DNA of 64,000 nucleotides. It comes from Platismatia glauca. Its lineage: Eukaryota > Ascomycota > Lecanoromycetes > Lecanorales > Parmeliaceae. Below, piece after piece: positions 11,399 to 23,741 of the stretch; within the stretch, counting starts at the first letter, position 1; every line of letters begins with the position of its first letter. Made by a program: the position numbers and the translations under genes. The notes beneath the pieces are model-generated. The model saw nothing but the letters and a program-made list of their open reading frames with translations. It did no database searches and was not told the DNA's origin. Where the stretch lies: assembly GCA_963556305.1 (NCBI GenBank), contig OY745772.1, positions 1,666,796-1,730,795 of the forward strand, read 5' to 3'.

Positions 11399-12668
11399 TC
11401 GATGTTTTTATTACGGGAGAACGTTTGCGCAAAGTCTATGCTTTCAAATGCGGTTTGCGAGATGGGTCGCATGGGCGCGATGTAAACATTTACGATGGTG
11501 CGGAACAGCATCTTAAATTGAATACTTAACTGTAAGCTCGTCATGGCACAAATGATCATTATCTTGTACAGGCATACCAGCACTCGTCACAGAGACCGCA
11601 TGGCAAGATTTTATGAAAAGAAGTGCATCGAGAAGTGGAGTTTTAACAACGGCCACTTCCCCCGGACTATAGCATGACCAGCCCGTACCTGATTGCAGCA
11701 GTATCCGTTGTTTCAGTGCTGAGACGGCAAAACATACAATAGCACTAATAGCCACGTCGACTATGCTCTCCCCTCCATCATATGCCCCGGACTTGCGCAA
11801 CTCGCACTGCAACGTTGCCCAGTACGCTCCTCCTCCTTCTCCTCCTCCCCCCCCACTTCCAAGCACACTTTGAACCCGTCGTGGTTTCAACCCTCGGGCG
11901 TTACATCCTCATTTAGCATGCATAGTCTCAAACCCAAGCAATCGGGATGGGGAAGATGATCTCGCATGTTAGCGGTGCTGTGGGAGGCAATGATGGTGGG
12001 TGTTGATGTGCGTGGTAGACTTACGATGTTTTCTACGTTGGTGTAGAATAGGTATTAAGCATGCAAGAAGCCAGTTGTCTAAGATCTCAGCCTGTTGCAG
12101 CATTGGTGCTGTGGTTTGCCGCATACAACAATTTGTCGGACAGATTTGCATGTCGTGAGTCGGCTTAGTTTGATAAAACTCCCGGATAGAACCGTTCTTG
12201 AAAGAGGCTCTCGCTTTCTTTGACACAAGAGCAGGATGCTACGAACTATTTATCTCATATCGGGACGTGGTTTTCCAGGAAGAAAAGGACACGTCAATCC
12301 GACCTTCCACTTACGCCAATCCTCTGAGTTTCTTCTCTCATCAGAATTTTCACACGTCTCGGTTGGTCTCAAGCATCTCCAAGCGAACAGAAAGATATGT
12401 TTAAATTTATATACGCTAGTTCAGAAAGGCGATATGTACTCCGGAGATAAGATGAGGACCGATTCAGGATCCACCAACAATTCCATTCGCGGTTCTCATG
12501 CTGTATTTCGCAACGGACGCGTGGAAATCTTCAAAATAGAAACTTTATCAAGACCGTAATAAGGCTGATACGAGTTCTGTGGCGAGTTGTTGATGAGAGA
12601 ATAGGAGTCGGACGCGCCTGGCACTCTAGGCTCGTCCGATATTGGCAGATGCAAGTGAGACACGAGTC
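11399..12668. other. intergenic region with a pyrimidine-rich tract
   Basis: No gene is recognised. A C/T-rich run of about 50 nt lies near 11820-11870. Other open frames are short and overlap on both strands without family features. Confidence 0.6.
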
Positions 12669-14381
12669 TCACGCAATGTACACGGGTATCCTGCTTCCAT
12701 GGAAACTCGAAGGGACCGAATAGCCTCTCTGAATCTCAATAAAAGCAACACTTCGATGCCAGCACATAGCCTTCAAGATCAAGGTCCACCATGCCTCCCT
12801 TACGACGCTGTCTGTATCAAAACCTTTCTCCTTCATGAACTCTATAACTTTCGGAATCTGGTCTACATAGATGTGCATGGCTTCAGCAACCCGCTTGCTC
12901 CTTCCAGCGCCAAGATCGTACCGTTTGTTCCCTCCAGCCTTGATTTTCGCTCCAGCTAGGTCTGGATAGTAGACCGCTTGGGCGATGTGTGCGCCAATCA
13001 AATCGATGTAGCGGAATCCTTTTTGCTTTTGTAGCATTCTGAAGTAGGTCATGGTCCCTGACCAAATGTTTCGAAGGTCGTTAAGAAATCTTATTGAACG
13101 ACCGTTCTTAATATGATTATTTGCGCTCTCTGCTTCCCAAGAAGGGCATTGGTCCCAAGGATAGGTACTTCTCATGTATTCAAATCTTTCAAGCACCCAT
13201 TTCATCTGGACGGAGAGATCGCCACCCTTTCGTTGCTCATCCACGAACTCTAACAAGCGTTTGTGATACACCACGAAACCTTCCCACCAAGTTGTGGGAC
13301 TGTCGTGAACCTCAGGGTAGGGAGTGAAGACCTGTACGACAGATGATCCCGGTAGCGGCAGGAAGGGCGTTACCATTCCGATAAGATCCGAGAATCCGTG
13401 AAAGCATCCGGAACGTTGAACATAATCGGCATACATGTCTTGGACATCTCGACTGATACCAAGCTGGTTCATTACCAGCATGACCGCAGGAACGCTGTTT
13501 GACTTGTCAAAGATAAAGTCAGGGAGGTATAGATCTCGACTTCCTGAAACGATTTGGAAGCCGAGCATGTCAGTTTCTCGCGAAGGTATGGTCAAGGTGC
13601 GCATGATATCCAAGGTCCGTATCCTTTCCCCTGTGATGCCCGGATCGAAAGTGTACTGGAGAAGTAGACCGAAGCCACGCACAGTCGTTGACGTGATCGA
13701 CTGGCCGTTCCCCTCAGCTCGCATTACGCCATCGTCGGGACGGACTTCCTTCCAACGCATACCAAGGCGGTGAGCTAGAGCTAGTATATCGCCAACGTTA
13801 CTAGTCGCGAATGGACGAACGATGTCGGGAGGCATAAAGTCCCATGACCGCGTACGGAAGGTAATGGCTGGGCAGGTCATTTTCCCGGCCAAAGCCCAGC
13901 TATCGTTAAGACTGAATCGGGGACTGCGACCGTACGTGGTATCAGAAAAATAAAAGAACTGAAAATGGTGGAGCATGCTCAAAAGGAAGAGCCAGCTGGC
14001 CAAATCGTCAGTTGCTTCTGAGTGACCGTTGAACTCTCTCAACCCTGCTGTTCCACTCAGGGAAACTTCATCGGCATATGTTTCCCTTCTGGAATTCGAG
14101 CTGCCTTCTATAAAGGCCCCAAGATGGATGGGACGCTGTTCGTCCGTTACGCTGTACAGATGAATGTTCGGTGTTGTAAATATCGTTTCAAATCTGAATT
14201 CGCTCCATCGCCATACACGCTTGGTCTTTGTAGCCCATCCGCCGATGACAGAAGACTGACATCGCCGGTAGCCCTCGGCAGTGCCAAACAGAGCCTATAA
14301 TAATTGAGCAGTAGTGACGAAGAAGGCGATCAGTGCAATAACAATTGCGACTAGCGCAGTGTTGTCCTGTTCATTTGACAT
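12669..14381 (-). pseudogene. modin-like gene interrupted by an early TAG
   Basis: The ATG at 14381 opens MSNEQDNTALVAIVIALIA, a hydrophobic membrane-anchor-like segment, and then meets TAG at codon 29 (14297-14295). The same frame continues without another stop to 12667, 570 codons in total. The residues directly after the stop (ALFGTAEGYRRCQSS, WRWSEFRFETIFTTP) and later SWDFMPPDIVRP match what I remember of the fungal modin-like family, in which the interrupted position is Gln; CAG to TAG is a single C-to-T change. A 57-nt intron ending in this TAG (donor GTCGCA) would keep the frame but delete the hydrophobic segment, so I regard it as less likely. Family assignment is from memory; the interruption itself is seen directly. 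Confidence 0.65.
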
Positions 14382-15410
14382 TCCCGATAAACCAGAAAGA
14401 ACCAGTCTCGAATTTGGAAAATGGGCTCAATACTGGATAGGATGGTCCAAGAAGTCACCAAAGATATGCTGAAAGATCTGTGAGGGATGAATTGGCAAGG
14501 TGCCGCAGATGCTTTTCCTGCTTCAGCCCAACAGTCAATAGCTCGCTACTCTCGTAAGCATAGGAAAAATGAGGTAGTAGTATCAGACATGTCGCCTAGG
14601 GTATGAAGTCAGTCTGGTAGGATTACAACATATGTCCCGGTCTGACGGTGCGCATGTGAATTGAGGGCCTACGTCAAAAGTCTCTTGAGACTGCCATGAT
14701 CCCAACAAAAAGGACAGCAAGGTCGACCTGACGTTCGCTCTGCATCCGCAATGGTGTATAATTCATTGTTTATGGTTTGCACCTGCGATCTTGGAACAGG
14801 ATGAAGTTGTTACAATGCTACGAGCGAGAGCCTGGTCAATGGGCAGGTGGGCTAGCGAGAATCCCCTAAGCCTTGTCCGGCGTAGCGTACTCGTAGCTGA
14901 GGACCGCTGATTAGCCGGACGATCCTCGACTCCTACAGGCCGTTTTCCTTCTTGAGGTCTCTGCCATCTTTTGGGCCACGACCAAAACAGCCTGATCGGA
15001 GCATAGAAATACCCAGTGACACGAAACCCATCCTGAAGAGCTTCTTCTCGTTAGCCTTCAATACTCATGGTCCTGATGGATGGTATCCTCGATTCCTCTG
15101 AGCCTAGATGTCTACTTTGAGCAAACAAAGATATCTGAACACTGTCCCTCGACTTCAGTACCTCATGCCCATTTCCGGCAAGGCCACATTTGACGCCAAA
15201 CAATTAGCGACCAAGGGAGCACCTGACAAAAGTCCAAAGAGTTCTTACGTCCAACAAGGTAGATTCAATGAACCGGTCGGCGCAGCACTGAGCTAGTCAA
15301 CGAAGGAACATCCGTGACCTGATAGATACTTGGTCATTCCCAAGCCACAGAAAGCAATGCCCTCAAAACGAGAACTCCCGCAACCACTTCTCTTAATCGT
15401 ATCTGGCCAC
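14382..15410. other. intergenic
   Basis: No coding sequence or repeat is recognised over about 1 kb between the 5' end of the modin-like gene and the 3' end of the methyltransferase. Confidence 0.6.
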
Positions 15411-16385
15411 CTACTTCCACCCCATCCCCGCAAACGCGACCATCCTAAACCCCACCCTTCCCCCTTTACTCATCACCAACCCACTTCCCTCCTTGATTCC
15501 CCTCTCCAGCACCGTCCTGAACCCTCCCTCCATCCCTTCCTTCTCCCCCTCCGTCCAACCCTGCCCGACCATCAACTTCAACGTCGCAGTCAACCAATAC
15601 GCCGTCTCCTCCACCCCATCCCACCACGCCACGCCCTCAACCTCCCGCTCCTCCACTCGCGAAAACCCACCGTCTCGTAACGTCGATGCTAACTTCCCGG
15701 GCACTGACCACGGTTCTAGAAACGCGACCCGCGTCTTCGGTTGCCCGGGTTTCAGCATTTCCTCCACTTCGTGCAGGAGGGGCAGCCAGCCGACGGATTT
15801 CCAGGTCGTGGCAGCCGTGACGCCGTCGGGTTTTAGGGTACGGTGGAGCTCGCGGGCGCCGGTGATGGGGTCTGGGAAGGCGAAAATGCCGAGGGATGTG
15901 AAACTGAGGTCAAATGTCGAAGCGGGGAACTGGAGGTCCATACCGTCCATGAGGGCAGTGTCGACTTTTGTACCGTCGGTGTTCCAGTGGGCGGAGGCGG
16001 AAGAGGAAATGGTGGCGCGGTTGGCCGAGATGAAATCAGGGCTTATGTCGACGGCGGAGATGTGAATGGTTGGGTAGGAGGTGAGGGTGGGGTTGAGTAG
16101 GCATTGGGTTGTGAGGACCATGGGACCGCAGGCGTTGTCGAGGATTCGGAGAGTTGGGGTGGTGGCGGGAAGGGGGAGTGAGGGAGTGATGAGAGAAATG
16201 AGATGGTTGGCTAGGACGATGTTGCAGCCACCTGTGCGTTGGTTGTAGGTTTTGGCCATGTCGCCGCTGAAGGCGCTGTTGGGGAAGTGGGGGTGATTAT
16301 GGTTATTTTCTTGGTAAGTCTTGGGGCTTGGAGGGACGAAGGGAGTGATTGATGGGTGTTCTGCGCGTCGATGAGGTTGAGACAT
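15411..16385 (-). CDS. SAM-dependent class I methyltransferase
   Basis: A single open frame of 324 aa. Motif I (RILDNACGPMVLT) and the acidic residue ending beta-2 (ISAVDISPDFI) form the SAM-binding site; DLSFTSLGIFAFPDP is motif II and ARELHRTLKPDGV is the typical motif III helix. The architecture is that of small-molecule methyltransferases of the Methyltransf_11/25 type common in fungal metabolism; the acceptor cannot be predicted. The first 40 residues are Pro- and His-rich and may be disordered; a later ATG (MAKTYNQRTGG) is a possible alternative start. No biosynthetic core gene lies directly beside it. Confidence 0.85.
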   Translation of the reverse strand: MSQPHRRAEHPSITPFVPPSPKTYQENNHNHPHFPNSAFSGDMAKTYNQRTGGCNIVLANHLISLITPSLPLPATTPTLRILDNACGPMVLTTQCLLNPTLTSYPTIHISAVDISPDFISANRATISSSASAHWNTDGTKVDTALMDGMDLQFPASTFDLSFTSLGIFAFPDPITGARELHRTLKPDGVTAATTWKSVGWLPLLHEVEEMLKPGQPKTRVAFLEPWSVPGKLASTLRDGGFSRVEEREVEGVAWWDGVEETAYWLTATLKLMVGQGWTEGEKEGMEGGFRTVLERGIKEGSGLVMSKGGRVGFRMVAFAGMGWK

Positions 16386-17070
16386 ACTTGCTGTTTGTGC
16401 GGAGTGTCTCTAGTGACCTAGAAGCTGTGTTGTAAACTGGTGTGTTGGATGTGAATGTTTGGGAGATGTGTCTTGGGAAGTACTTCCTGATCATGAAATG
16501 ATTCTGATACTCTGAATAGCTGGGGGGTCAATCCTTTTTATGCTGGGACATGGAAACTTTATCGGATAGTTATCGGATACTTTTCGGAAATGTGTATGAG
16601 CTTTGGTAGCAAGCATCGCCAAGCTGACATCAGCGCTGGAAATGTGTGCGGCGTCAATCTCAAAGTAATACAAGGCAGAAAAGATACAAGGTGTTGAAAT
16701 GTATTTCTTCCTCATGACTTAGCTTAAAGTGGCCGAAGGGTAGTGCTGGCGATGGTGCACCGACTAACTGCTCCGCTACGGTTACCCTAAGGCGCTACCG
16801 GTTCAACTACATATTAGTTCCTAGCGGGTTGATGGCGCGGTTTGAGGTGGGACGGTTGGTAGTTGGTGCGATCTTTAGTATGGAAACCAACTCTTTCAAC
16901 TATCGCCAGCACTGAACTGTGAGTATATCCTCCTCATGACTCAGCTCAAAGTGGCCAAAGGGGCTCCTAGGTGCACTATCATTGACGTTGCCTCTGGCTT
17001 AGAATACTTGCACTCAATCAGTGTCTTAAGACTGCCCAGATCCCCGTGCGATCCTCGCATATTCTCCAAT
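16386..17070. other. intergenic region with a diverged 40-bp direct repeat
   Basis: No gene is seen. Copies of a 40-bp sequence lie at 16701-16740 and 16923-16962 (listed as a repeat). Confidence 0.6.
16701..16962. repeat. pair of diverged 40-bp direct repeats
   Basis: The sequences at 16701-16740 and 16923-16962 share the core cctcatgactyagctyaaag and differ at five positions, four of them transitions. They are separated by 182 bp. This could be an old duplication or the two ends of a decayed element. Confidence 0.5.
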
Positions 17071-18303
17071 CTACTCGTCATCGCCATGAAACACCTTGAT
17101 CGGTAACCACCCGTCTCCACAAACCTTGAATCGATCTGTCAGCCCATCCAGCTGCTTCATCTCCGCACTTGACAGGCTCCAACCATTGAGCTCGAAATTC
17201 TTCTCGATTCTGACCTGGCTGACACTCTTGGGTATGACGGACCATTCACTGTGAGTGGTTTTCCCAGTCAGCATGGCGTCTTTGGGACAGGAAATGAAGG
17301 ACCGCGAGGCTTGCGCGAAGGATGAAGCAAGAGAATGAGATAGGGACTTCCCAGCTTGAACAAGCCTCACGAGACAAACACGTTCGAGACTAGGAGTAAG
17401 GAACAGAATATGGGCTTACTGCTGGAGCCCCCACATCAACAGCACCTGCTGCGGCGTCTTCCCTTTCTCTTCCGCCATCTTCAATAGCGTCGGGTCCTTA
17501 TACAAGGGGCTATTCGTGCTCCCCAAACACGAATATCCCGTACAATGAATACCCTTCTCTTTGTTATAAGCGACCAACTTCGGACTCGGATTGTTGGGAT
17601 GCAGCTCTATTTGGTTGACGGCAGGTACGGTCTTGCAGGAGGGGTCATTGAGAAGCTTTTCTAGGTTTTTGATGCCGAAGTTGGATACGCCGATGTTGCG
17701 GACTTTGCCAGTGTCGGGAAGTTTTTGCATTTCTTGCCTGTGCAATGGTGAGCCGGCGGTCGAGACCAAGGCCGGCGCAGGGGGGAGCAGAAGAGCTCAC
17801 CAGGTTTTGATGAAATCCCAATCGGGAAGATGCTTGGATCTGTCCTTCGGATCTGTCGAGGAGGGCCAGTGCTACCTCGTTCAGCCAGAGTCCGCTTCGC
17901 CCAAACATCAGTACACACAATCAGATACAGATCAACATAACCCGTCCCCAAGCTCTTCAGACTGCTGTCAATGCCCTCCGATACGATATGATGCCAGGTA
18001 TTATCCAACTTCGTCGTCACCCATATCTCTTCTCTCGGAACGCCGGAGTCTTTGATCCCCTGCCCCACTTCATGCTCATTCCCATAGGCTAGGGCGGTAT
18101 CGATGTGACGGTATCCTTTTTCCAGAGCAACTTTGACTGCATCACGCACTTCGTTGGGTTTACTCTGCCAGGTCCCAAGGCCAATTGCTGGAATTTTGTC
18201 GCCGGTGTTGAGGGTAAAGGCTTTCCTGTATCGACGCAGGGTTAGTCGAGGCTTGGATACAGGGGGAGGCTTGAGCTTACGAAGTCACCTTTGTCGTGGC
18301 CAT
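17071..18303 (-). CDS. aldo-keto reductase
   Basis: Five exons: 18303-18281, 18225-17919, 17871-17801, 17737-17420 and 17248-17071, giving 298 aa in one frame; family length is about 300. The AKR catalytic tetrad is visible: Asp in YRHIDTALAYG, Tyr in the same motif, Lys in WVTTKLDN, and His in DLYLIHWP, which is created by the exon 2/3 junction. VRNIGVSNFG and SVIPKSV are the usual cofactor-binding signatures. Members reduce aldehydes, ketones or sugars with NADPH in the cytosol. The last intron is 171 nt, longer than the others (47-63 nt), and an alternative acceptor inside it would insert residues in frame, so the 3' part of the model is less certain. It ends in GDDE. Confidence 0.88.
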
Positions 18304-19071
18304 GGCGACAGCGAAGCTCTGGTTGTTGAGATTGAGAGGAAGCGGGGTGATTTGGGGAAATTCAATCTGACTTTCAAAGAAGTTGAAGGTGATGGGTTGA
18401 TTAAAGTTGATGAGAAAGAGGGGATGGCAAAAAGAAGGGCATGTCATTCAGAGGCTGTGACGCACGCGGGGCAATGGATCTGCAGCTAGAACATTTAGCC
18501 ACTTTATCCGCTTTATCCATATACGTACCAGTACCTGGACTTATTCCATTCTCCGGGTAACTATGAGATGAATAATGGATGAACGGATGGATAGATGAAG
18601 CACAGATGAAGGTGTAGAGGGATGGAGGAACGGAGGGATGGAGGAACGGAGGGATGGAGGAATGGAGGGATAGTAGGATGGATGGACAGAGAGATTGAAG
18701 GATAGAGGGAAAGATGATCAGATGAGTAGGTGAATACATGAACAATTGAAGAGACGTACAGACATCGGGTGTGCCTCCTTCTACGGAGCGTATAGTGCGT
18801 GCGTGGTTGCAGTGGCAAAGAAAGCATCAGTGTCCACACCTTGAAGAATGCTACACGCGTCATGCTCGATCTGTGACATCTGCGACACAGCACATGAAAT
18901 ACCCACCACACGGCCACGGCCACGGCCACGACTTCACGGATGCAGAGTGAGAAAAAGTCACGATTTGGGGTATCTTCGTCCAATGAAACGCCGAGGAATC
19001 CAAGTATACCCTGCGTCAGGAACGAAGAAAGAGGCCTACAAGTGACAGCCGACACTAACGTACCAGTCTCA
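18304..19071. other. intergenic region with a purine-rich minisatellite
   Basis: No gene is recognised. The stretch 18560-18720 is strongly purine-rich on the plus strand and contains the tandem repeat listed at 18619. Open frames through it are repetitive and not protein-like. Confidence 0.6.
18619..18673. repeat. 16-bp tandem repeat
   Basis: About 3.5 copies of the 16-bp unit gggatggaggaacgga; the third unit carries one C-to-T change. Related GGATG/GGAAG words extend on both sides. Confidence 0.8.
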
Positions 19072-22000
19072 TCAGACCACGCCTTCTGATCGCCTTTTCT
19101 GAACATCGGCGACTCCGCGCACAGCCCTTCTCATACTCTCAAGTCGATCCTTCTCCCTCACCACTATCCTCTCTGCCAAAGATCGGATTGCTCTTTTGCC
19201 CAGCTTAGCGTGCAGCTCTTGCCATCCGGCTAATTCTCCAGCAATAGTCTGCTGCGTATACGTCAGCTCGCATCCTACGCTCCGCAATTCTTCCCGGCTC
19301 TTCTCCGCTTTCTCTTGCGCATCAGCGTGGAGACCTTTGCGGGTTTCATCCAGCAGACCAAGCGGCCATCGGTCGGACCGTCGGAGCGACGAGTCATGCC
19401 GATCGACAGCCTTTTGAGTCCTCACCAGCGAGTTGATCAACGAATGGGGGCGAGCTAGGGATGAGAGAATGGCAAGGACGGTGGAGGATATTGCTTGTAC
19501 ATCTTGAAGGAAGACCTTGTGAGGATCGGAGGGGAGAAGCTGGGCGCAGGTGGTGAAGCGGGAGAGGGCCGTAATATGAGACGATGGGAGGAATGCGAGC
19601 GTTGAAAAGTTCTTGGCACACAAATCTAGGGCGATGGAGAAATCTAAGGGGGATATTAGCTAATTATCGTTCGCAGATTCAGGGGACATACTCGACGAGC
19701 CGACACGGACGCTGGTGACCCTCCGTATCACGCTCTGCGTTGAATGGTTGATGCCCCGGATCGACTCCCGGGCATGCTCAACGAATGTCGAAACATCCCT
19801 CACGTCCTCGACCGGCTCGTAATCCTCTCTAATATTCTCGCTCCGGAGCTCCGCTTTCTTCCTGCTCCGCTCGGCCATCATGTCTGGCTGGATCTCAGGG
19901 AAGAGGACGAATTCCCACAGCAGCTCGTGCGTTGAGAAGGTTGAGTGAGCAAGCATGATCTTTAAAAACTTATCGAGGCGTACTTGGATATCTTGCAGAA
20001 CTGCTCTTGAAGGTCGAGAGGCTATCTGGTAAGGCGAACGAAAGTTGAATATCGACGGAAGCCAAGAAGCAGGATGTTCCACGGAAAGCCATTTCGCTAG
20101 ATTCTCGAAATCCGTCATCGACCGCCTGCAAGTAGTGACGCCAATCATTCCATTGTCATTGCGGACAGCAGACTTGATGATCAAGCGAATGGAGGCATCC
20201 TCCACAAAGAATGACCGAACAACAGCCGTCACGCGTCCGTCAGCGGCAGGCACGTTGGAAACGAGCACCATGTCGTCGATGCGATTCCGAATCTCGTCGT
20301 CTTTAGCAAGCTCAACTGCAGTCATGCCTCTCGATTCTCTGGCTAGCACGTCAACTCTCTGATCACTGAATAAAGCTCTGACCATGTCCATTCGACCGTA
20401 TTTGCTGGCAACCATCAAGGGGGTGAAACGCTTGTCATTAGTCGCGTTCGGATCAGAGTCGCAATGCCTCAGTATTCGTACAGCTAAAGAAGGATCATTG
20501 ACCACGTGAAGTAATGTGTTGCCCTTAGCATCGACATGATCGTCCAGATGAAGTGGCTGGCCGTCGCCTTGCTCATGCGTTGCGAATTGCAATGCATCGT
20601 TGACCATTTCCGCGTAATGAGTATGATCGTAGGATCTACACAAAGCGAGCAAAGGTGTCTGGCCGTTTTTGTCTTTTCTTCTCCATGGCAGAATGCCGGA
20701 AAACTGGGGAATTAGGTATGGGGCGTTGAAAAGATAATGGGCAACTGTCCGACCATGACGATCTGCTCTGGCGAAGTAGTCGACAACATCCTCCGTGTTT
20801 CTGCTTTGAAATATTGAGCGTAACAATACATCGATGAGTTCAGTATGAGCCAGTTGGACAGCAGCACTTAGAAGGGTGGTGCCTTCGTTGTTAGAGTCTT
20901 CCAGCAAAAATCTGGGAGAAAAGTATTCTTCCAAGGACAGTAGGTATTCAAGTGTATCTGGCTGCCGTGATTCCACGGCCATCATGAGCACCGAATTTCC
21001 TTCCGTGTCTTGGGTCTGTACAAGTGTTTCGGTTGAGGTGTCGCCTTCAATCTTACTTGACTTTGAATCCAGAGTTGTTGTTCGAGAGAGGAAAGAGTAC
21101 TCCGAAGAATTTGAAAGGCTTCGCATGTCCATGGAAACATGTTTACCTACGCGAGCGGCCTTGAGAGCCTGGAAAGGGAAGACATGTGCTAGAGTGGAGC
21201 TTCCCGAAGGGTTGCCATCCTCGGTAGTCGCAGTGGACAGACGATGGTCGGAATGCTGTTTGTTCTCTTTGCCCACGCAGCGGCCCTTCTCCGAGTCATC
21301 CTCGCCATCGGAAATGGCATCCTCATATGGCTCCTCGTGTAAGGTGGGACTTTCATCTTCCTTAAGGGCAGAATCGAGTTCGGGATCCATTATTGTCTTG
21401 ATTTCATTGATATCGCCCCTCCTAGTAGCCTGCCATAGTCGCTTGTTTCTTCTGCTTGCTTTACGTAGGTCACTAGAATCAGAGGCCAAGTAAGACAGCA
21501 CTGCTTCAAATGTACTCAGCGCGTATCCAATCTCACCACTTTCGACATCATCGACGAAGATGAAATTTCGCATATACGACAGTCGAGCTTGGAGGTGCCG
21601 TACTTGGGAACGAATAACCACGACCAGCAGTAGCGACACTAGAGTATCGGCATTCATCGTCATTGACAAAGGAGGCTTTTCCGACCCTTCCGACCCTATA
21701 CTGTCATTCATCGCGGAATCAAGATCCTCGGCGATGGGCTGGTCATTCGCAACGACCTTCTGTGTCGCCAGAAGAATCTCTATCATCTGCTGAGGACTGC
21801 CAGCAACACCAAGCTTGCGAAATTCTTCCACTCCTTTGGCGATCCTGTCCATTATTTGCTCTTTGCCCTTCCGACCACCTTCTATCTCAATGCCAACTTG
21901 ACAAATGTCGATATGCTGCATCTGATGAATTCGAGACTCAAGTTCTAGATCTTCCAACTGCCTGCTACTTCGAAGCACTGGGAAGAGTGTGGAGTCGTGA

Positions 22001-23112
22001 ACTTGCTCTGTAACATATCGCTCAATGATCCGCTCCACAGTAGGACCAGTGAGGTCAGTTGTAGCTCCTAACAGGGATAGTTGTTGCTTGTCCACTTGCT
22101 GGAACAGATCAATCGCCGCAGTCACTGCAGTCTCCAATGTCTTCCGCATATAATCTTCCTCTTGGTCCACGCGTATCGTTGCTATGGATGGCGCCGTCGT
22201 CGGATGGCCATTTGAGTGTTTGCTGCGTATGGACCCATTGGTCTTGGAATGTGAGGATGCTGTCGAGGATCTTCGAGAGGTGTTCGATGACTTGCGCGAA
22301 AGTGTAGATGATCGATCCTGCATGTCCTTGTTGAAGTCTTTGAACAGCTTCTCCAAACCGGGCTGCATCTGCCGCGCGATCATTGGAAAATTATTGAGTA
22401 GATCATTGAACGATTTCACATCTTTCTTTTGGAACGATGAAGAGGGCCCAGCGTCAACTTGTCGGCTCAAAGGATCCTTCAAGGTATCGGTAGGAGTTTT
22501 CGCGCCCTTCCATAAGGTTGGAAGTATAGCTGGCGTGATCTTGATTGGCTCGTAGGAGCCCACAAGAGGTCTCGAGATGTAGTATATAAGCCATTGCTGC
22601 GCGTCGAGAGTGTCAGGATAGTATAGCTGATCGCTGAGAAGCTGCGCCTGGTTGAGATTTCTGAAGCCTGGAGAAGTGTCAGAAGGAAGGCCTTCTTACG
22701 CCAATATCTTGCTCTACCTTTATTACTGTAGACAAACGACTCTTTCACTACGACAGTCCGTCCATTGATTGTATTGAACTGCTTCGCTTTACCCCTGCTG
22801 TCTCGCACATTGTTGCTGCCAGGACCTGTGGGCCCAGCGATCCGGAGGACATGACTGGCCAGGAAATCCTCAGATCCAGCCAAGTCCGCAAACGTAGAAT
22901 TGGTCTCTCGATCCTTGCCGGTAAGAAGACATTCGGTCGTTGGGACAAGAAGGATCTGTAGCAATTTAGCTGCCACCTTGTTGAAGTTACCCGTGCCAGT
23001 CGGCAAGGTCTTTCTTGTATGGTGGTTTACTCACGTGGCTGTTGACTGGATTGCATTGCGAAGGCAACGCACTCTTGAAGAAAGCCCTAAGGTATGGGTT
23101 GAGAGAGTGCAT
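19072..23112 (-). CDS. VPS9-domain, ankyrin-repeat and PX-like protein (predicted Rab5 GEF)
   Basis: Four exons, 23112-23035, 22955-22718, 22667-19692 and 19643-19072 (introns 79, 50 and 48 nt), give 1287 aa with all phases consistent. The N-terminus (MHSLNPYLRAFFKSALPSQC, then LLVPTTECLLTGKDRE) and GRTVVVKESFVYSNKG are conserved in fungal members as I recall them. The VPS9 domain spans roughly residues 330-500 (STLFPVL to FEAVLSYLA). Ankyrin repeats follow at about 650-880 (KGNTLLHVV, FTPLMVASKYGRMDMVRALF), then a PX-like phosphoinositide-binding segment at about 900-1020 and a helical C-terminus added by the last exon. Such proteins activate Rab5/Vps21-type GTPases on endosomes. The middle is Ser-rich and acidic, probably a phosphorylated linker. 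Exon 1 lies 630 bp from the convergent TIM44 end. Confidence 0.9.
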
Positions 23113-23741
23113 TCATTCGATATACGAGCAGGCGTGACAACACACAAGCTCAAGTACGCATTTGGACGAGAGTGGGGGCAGTGGGAGGAGGATGCTGGCG
23201 GACTGGATGCTTCAGGCGGCATGTGTTGGGAAAGCAGACGACAGCCGGTGCTTCAAGACCAGTTGCGGCATATGAGGGTTGAGATGGGAAATAGAACATC
23301 GACAACAATGCTGCTTTGATTGATATGCGCATGGGTGTACATACAAGAGTAAGATAGATTGCTACGGAGCTGGTGAGCCAAGATCTGCCTGAAGACTGAT
23401 GCGATTACGGGGAGCATTAAGTGACTGCAGCGCAATCGTATACTCTACGGCTGACTAAAAGCTCAAAACAACATCTCCGTATTGGAAGCTGCAATTGTAT
23501 CAGGCCAGCATGTCAATAGAGTCTTCGTACTGCAAGATGTAGATGTGCATGTAATTATAATCCTTGTTCGAGAGTGGCGACCGAAATCCTGCGTCCAATG
23601 CCGCCTCGCTACCCTTGTTTCCACCTCGACAAAAGAGAGGTTTCTGATGATATTATACACTTGAATGAGCTCAGTACGCTTGCTTTCTATGCGCGCTAAA
23701 TGCGAGACAAAATTACCGTGAAGAGTGCTGAAAAGGGCGTA
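23113..23741. other. intergenic
   Basis: Upstream region of the VPS9 gene and downstream region of TIM44; no further gene or repeat is recognised. Confidence 0.6.

Noticed and set aside
15493..16065. 190-codon plus-strand frame opposite the methyltransferase
   Set aside because: It is a shadow of the coding strand; the minus strand has clear SAM-binding motifs.
16740..16860. tRNA-like sequence with GGTTCAAC near 16800
   Set aside because: The B-box-like match is imperfect, no A box or cloverleaf could be formed on either strand.
18585..18720. CRISPR-like array
   Set aside because: The repeats are contiguous without spacers and this is a eukaryotic chromosome.
18401..19106. Minus-strand frames of 114 and 181 codons with repeats of HPSVPPSL type
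   Set aside because: They are translations of the 16-bp purine-rich minisatellite and lack non-repetitive protein sequence.
21663..22013. Plus-strand frames opposite the VPS9 gene
   Set aside because: They lie within one continuous, family-consistent minus-strand exon.
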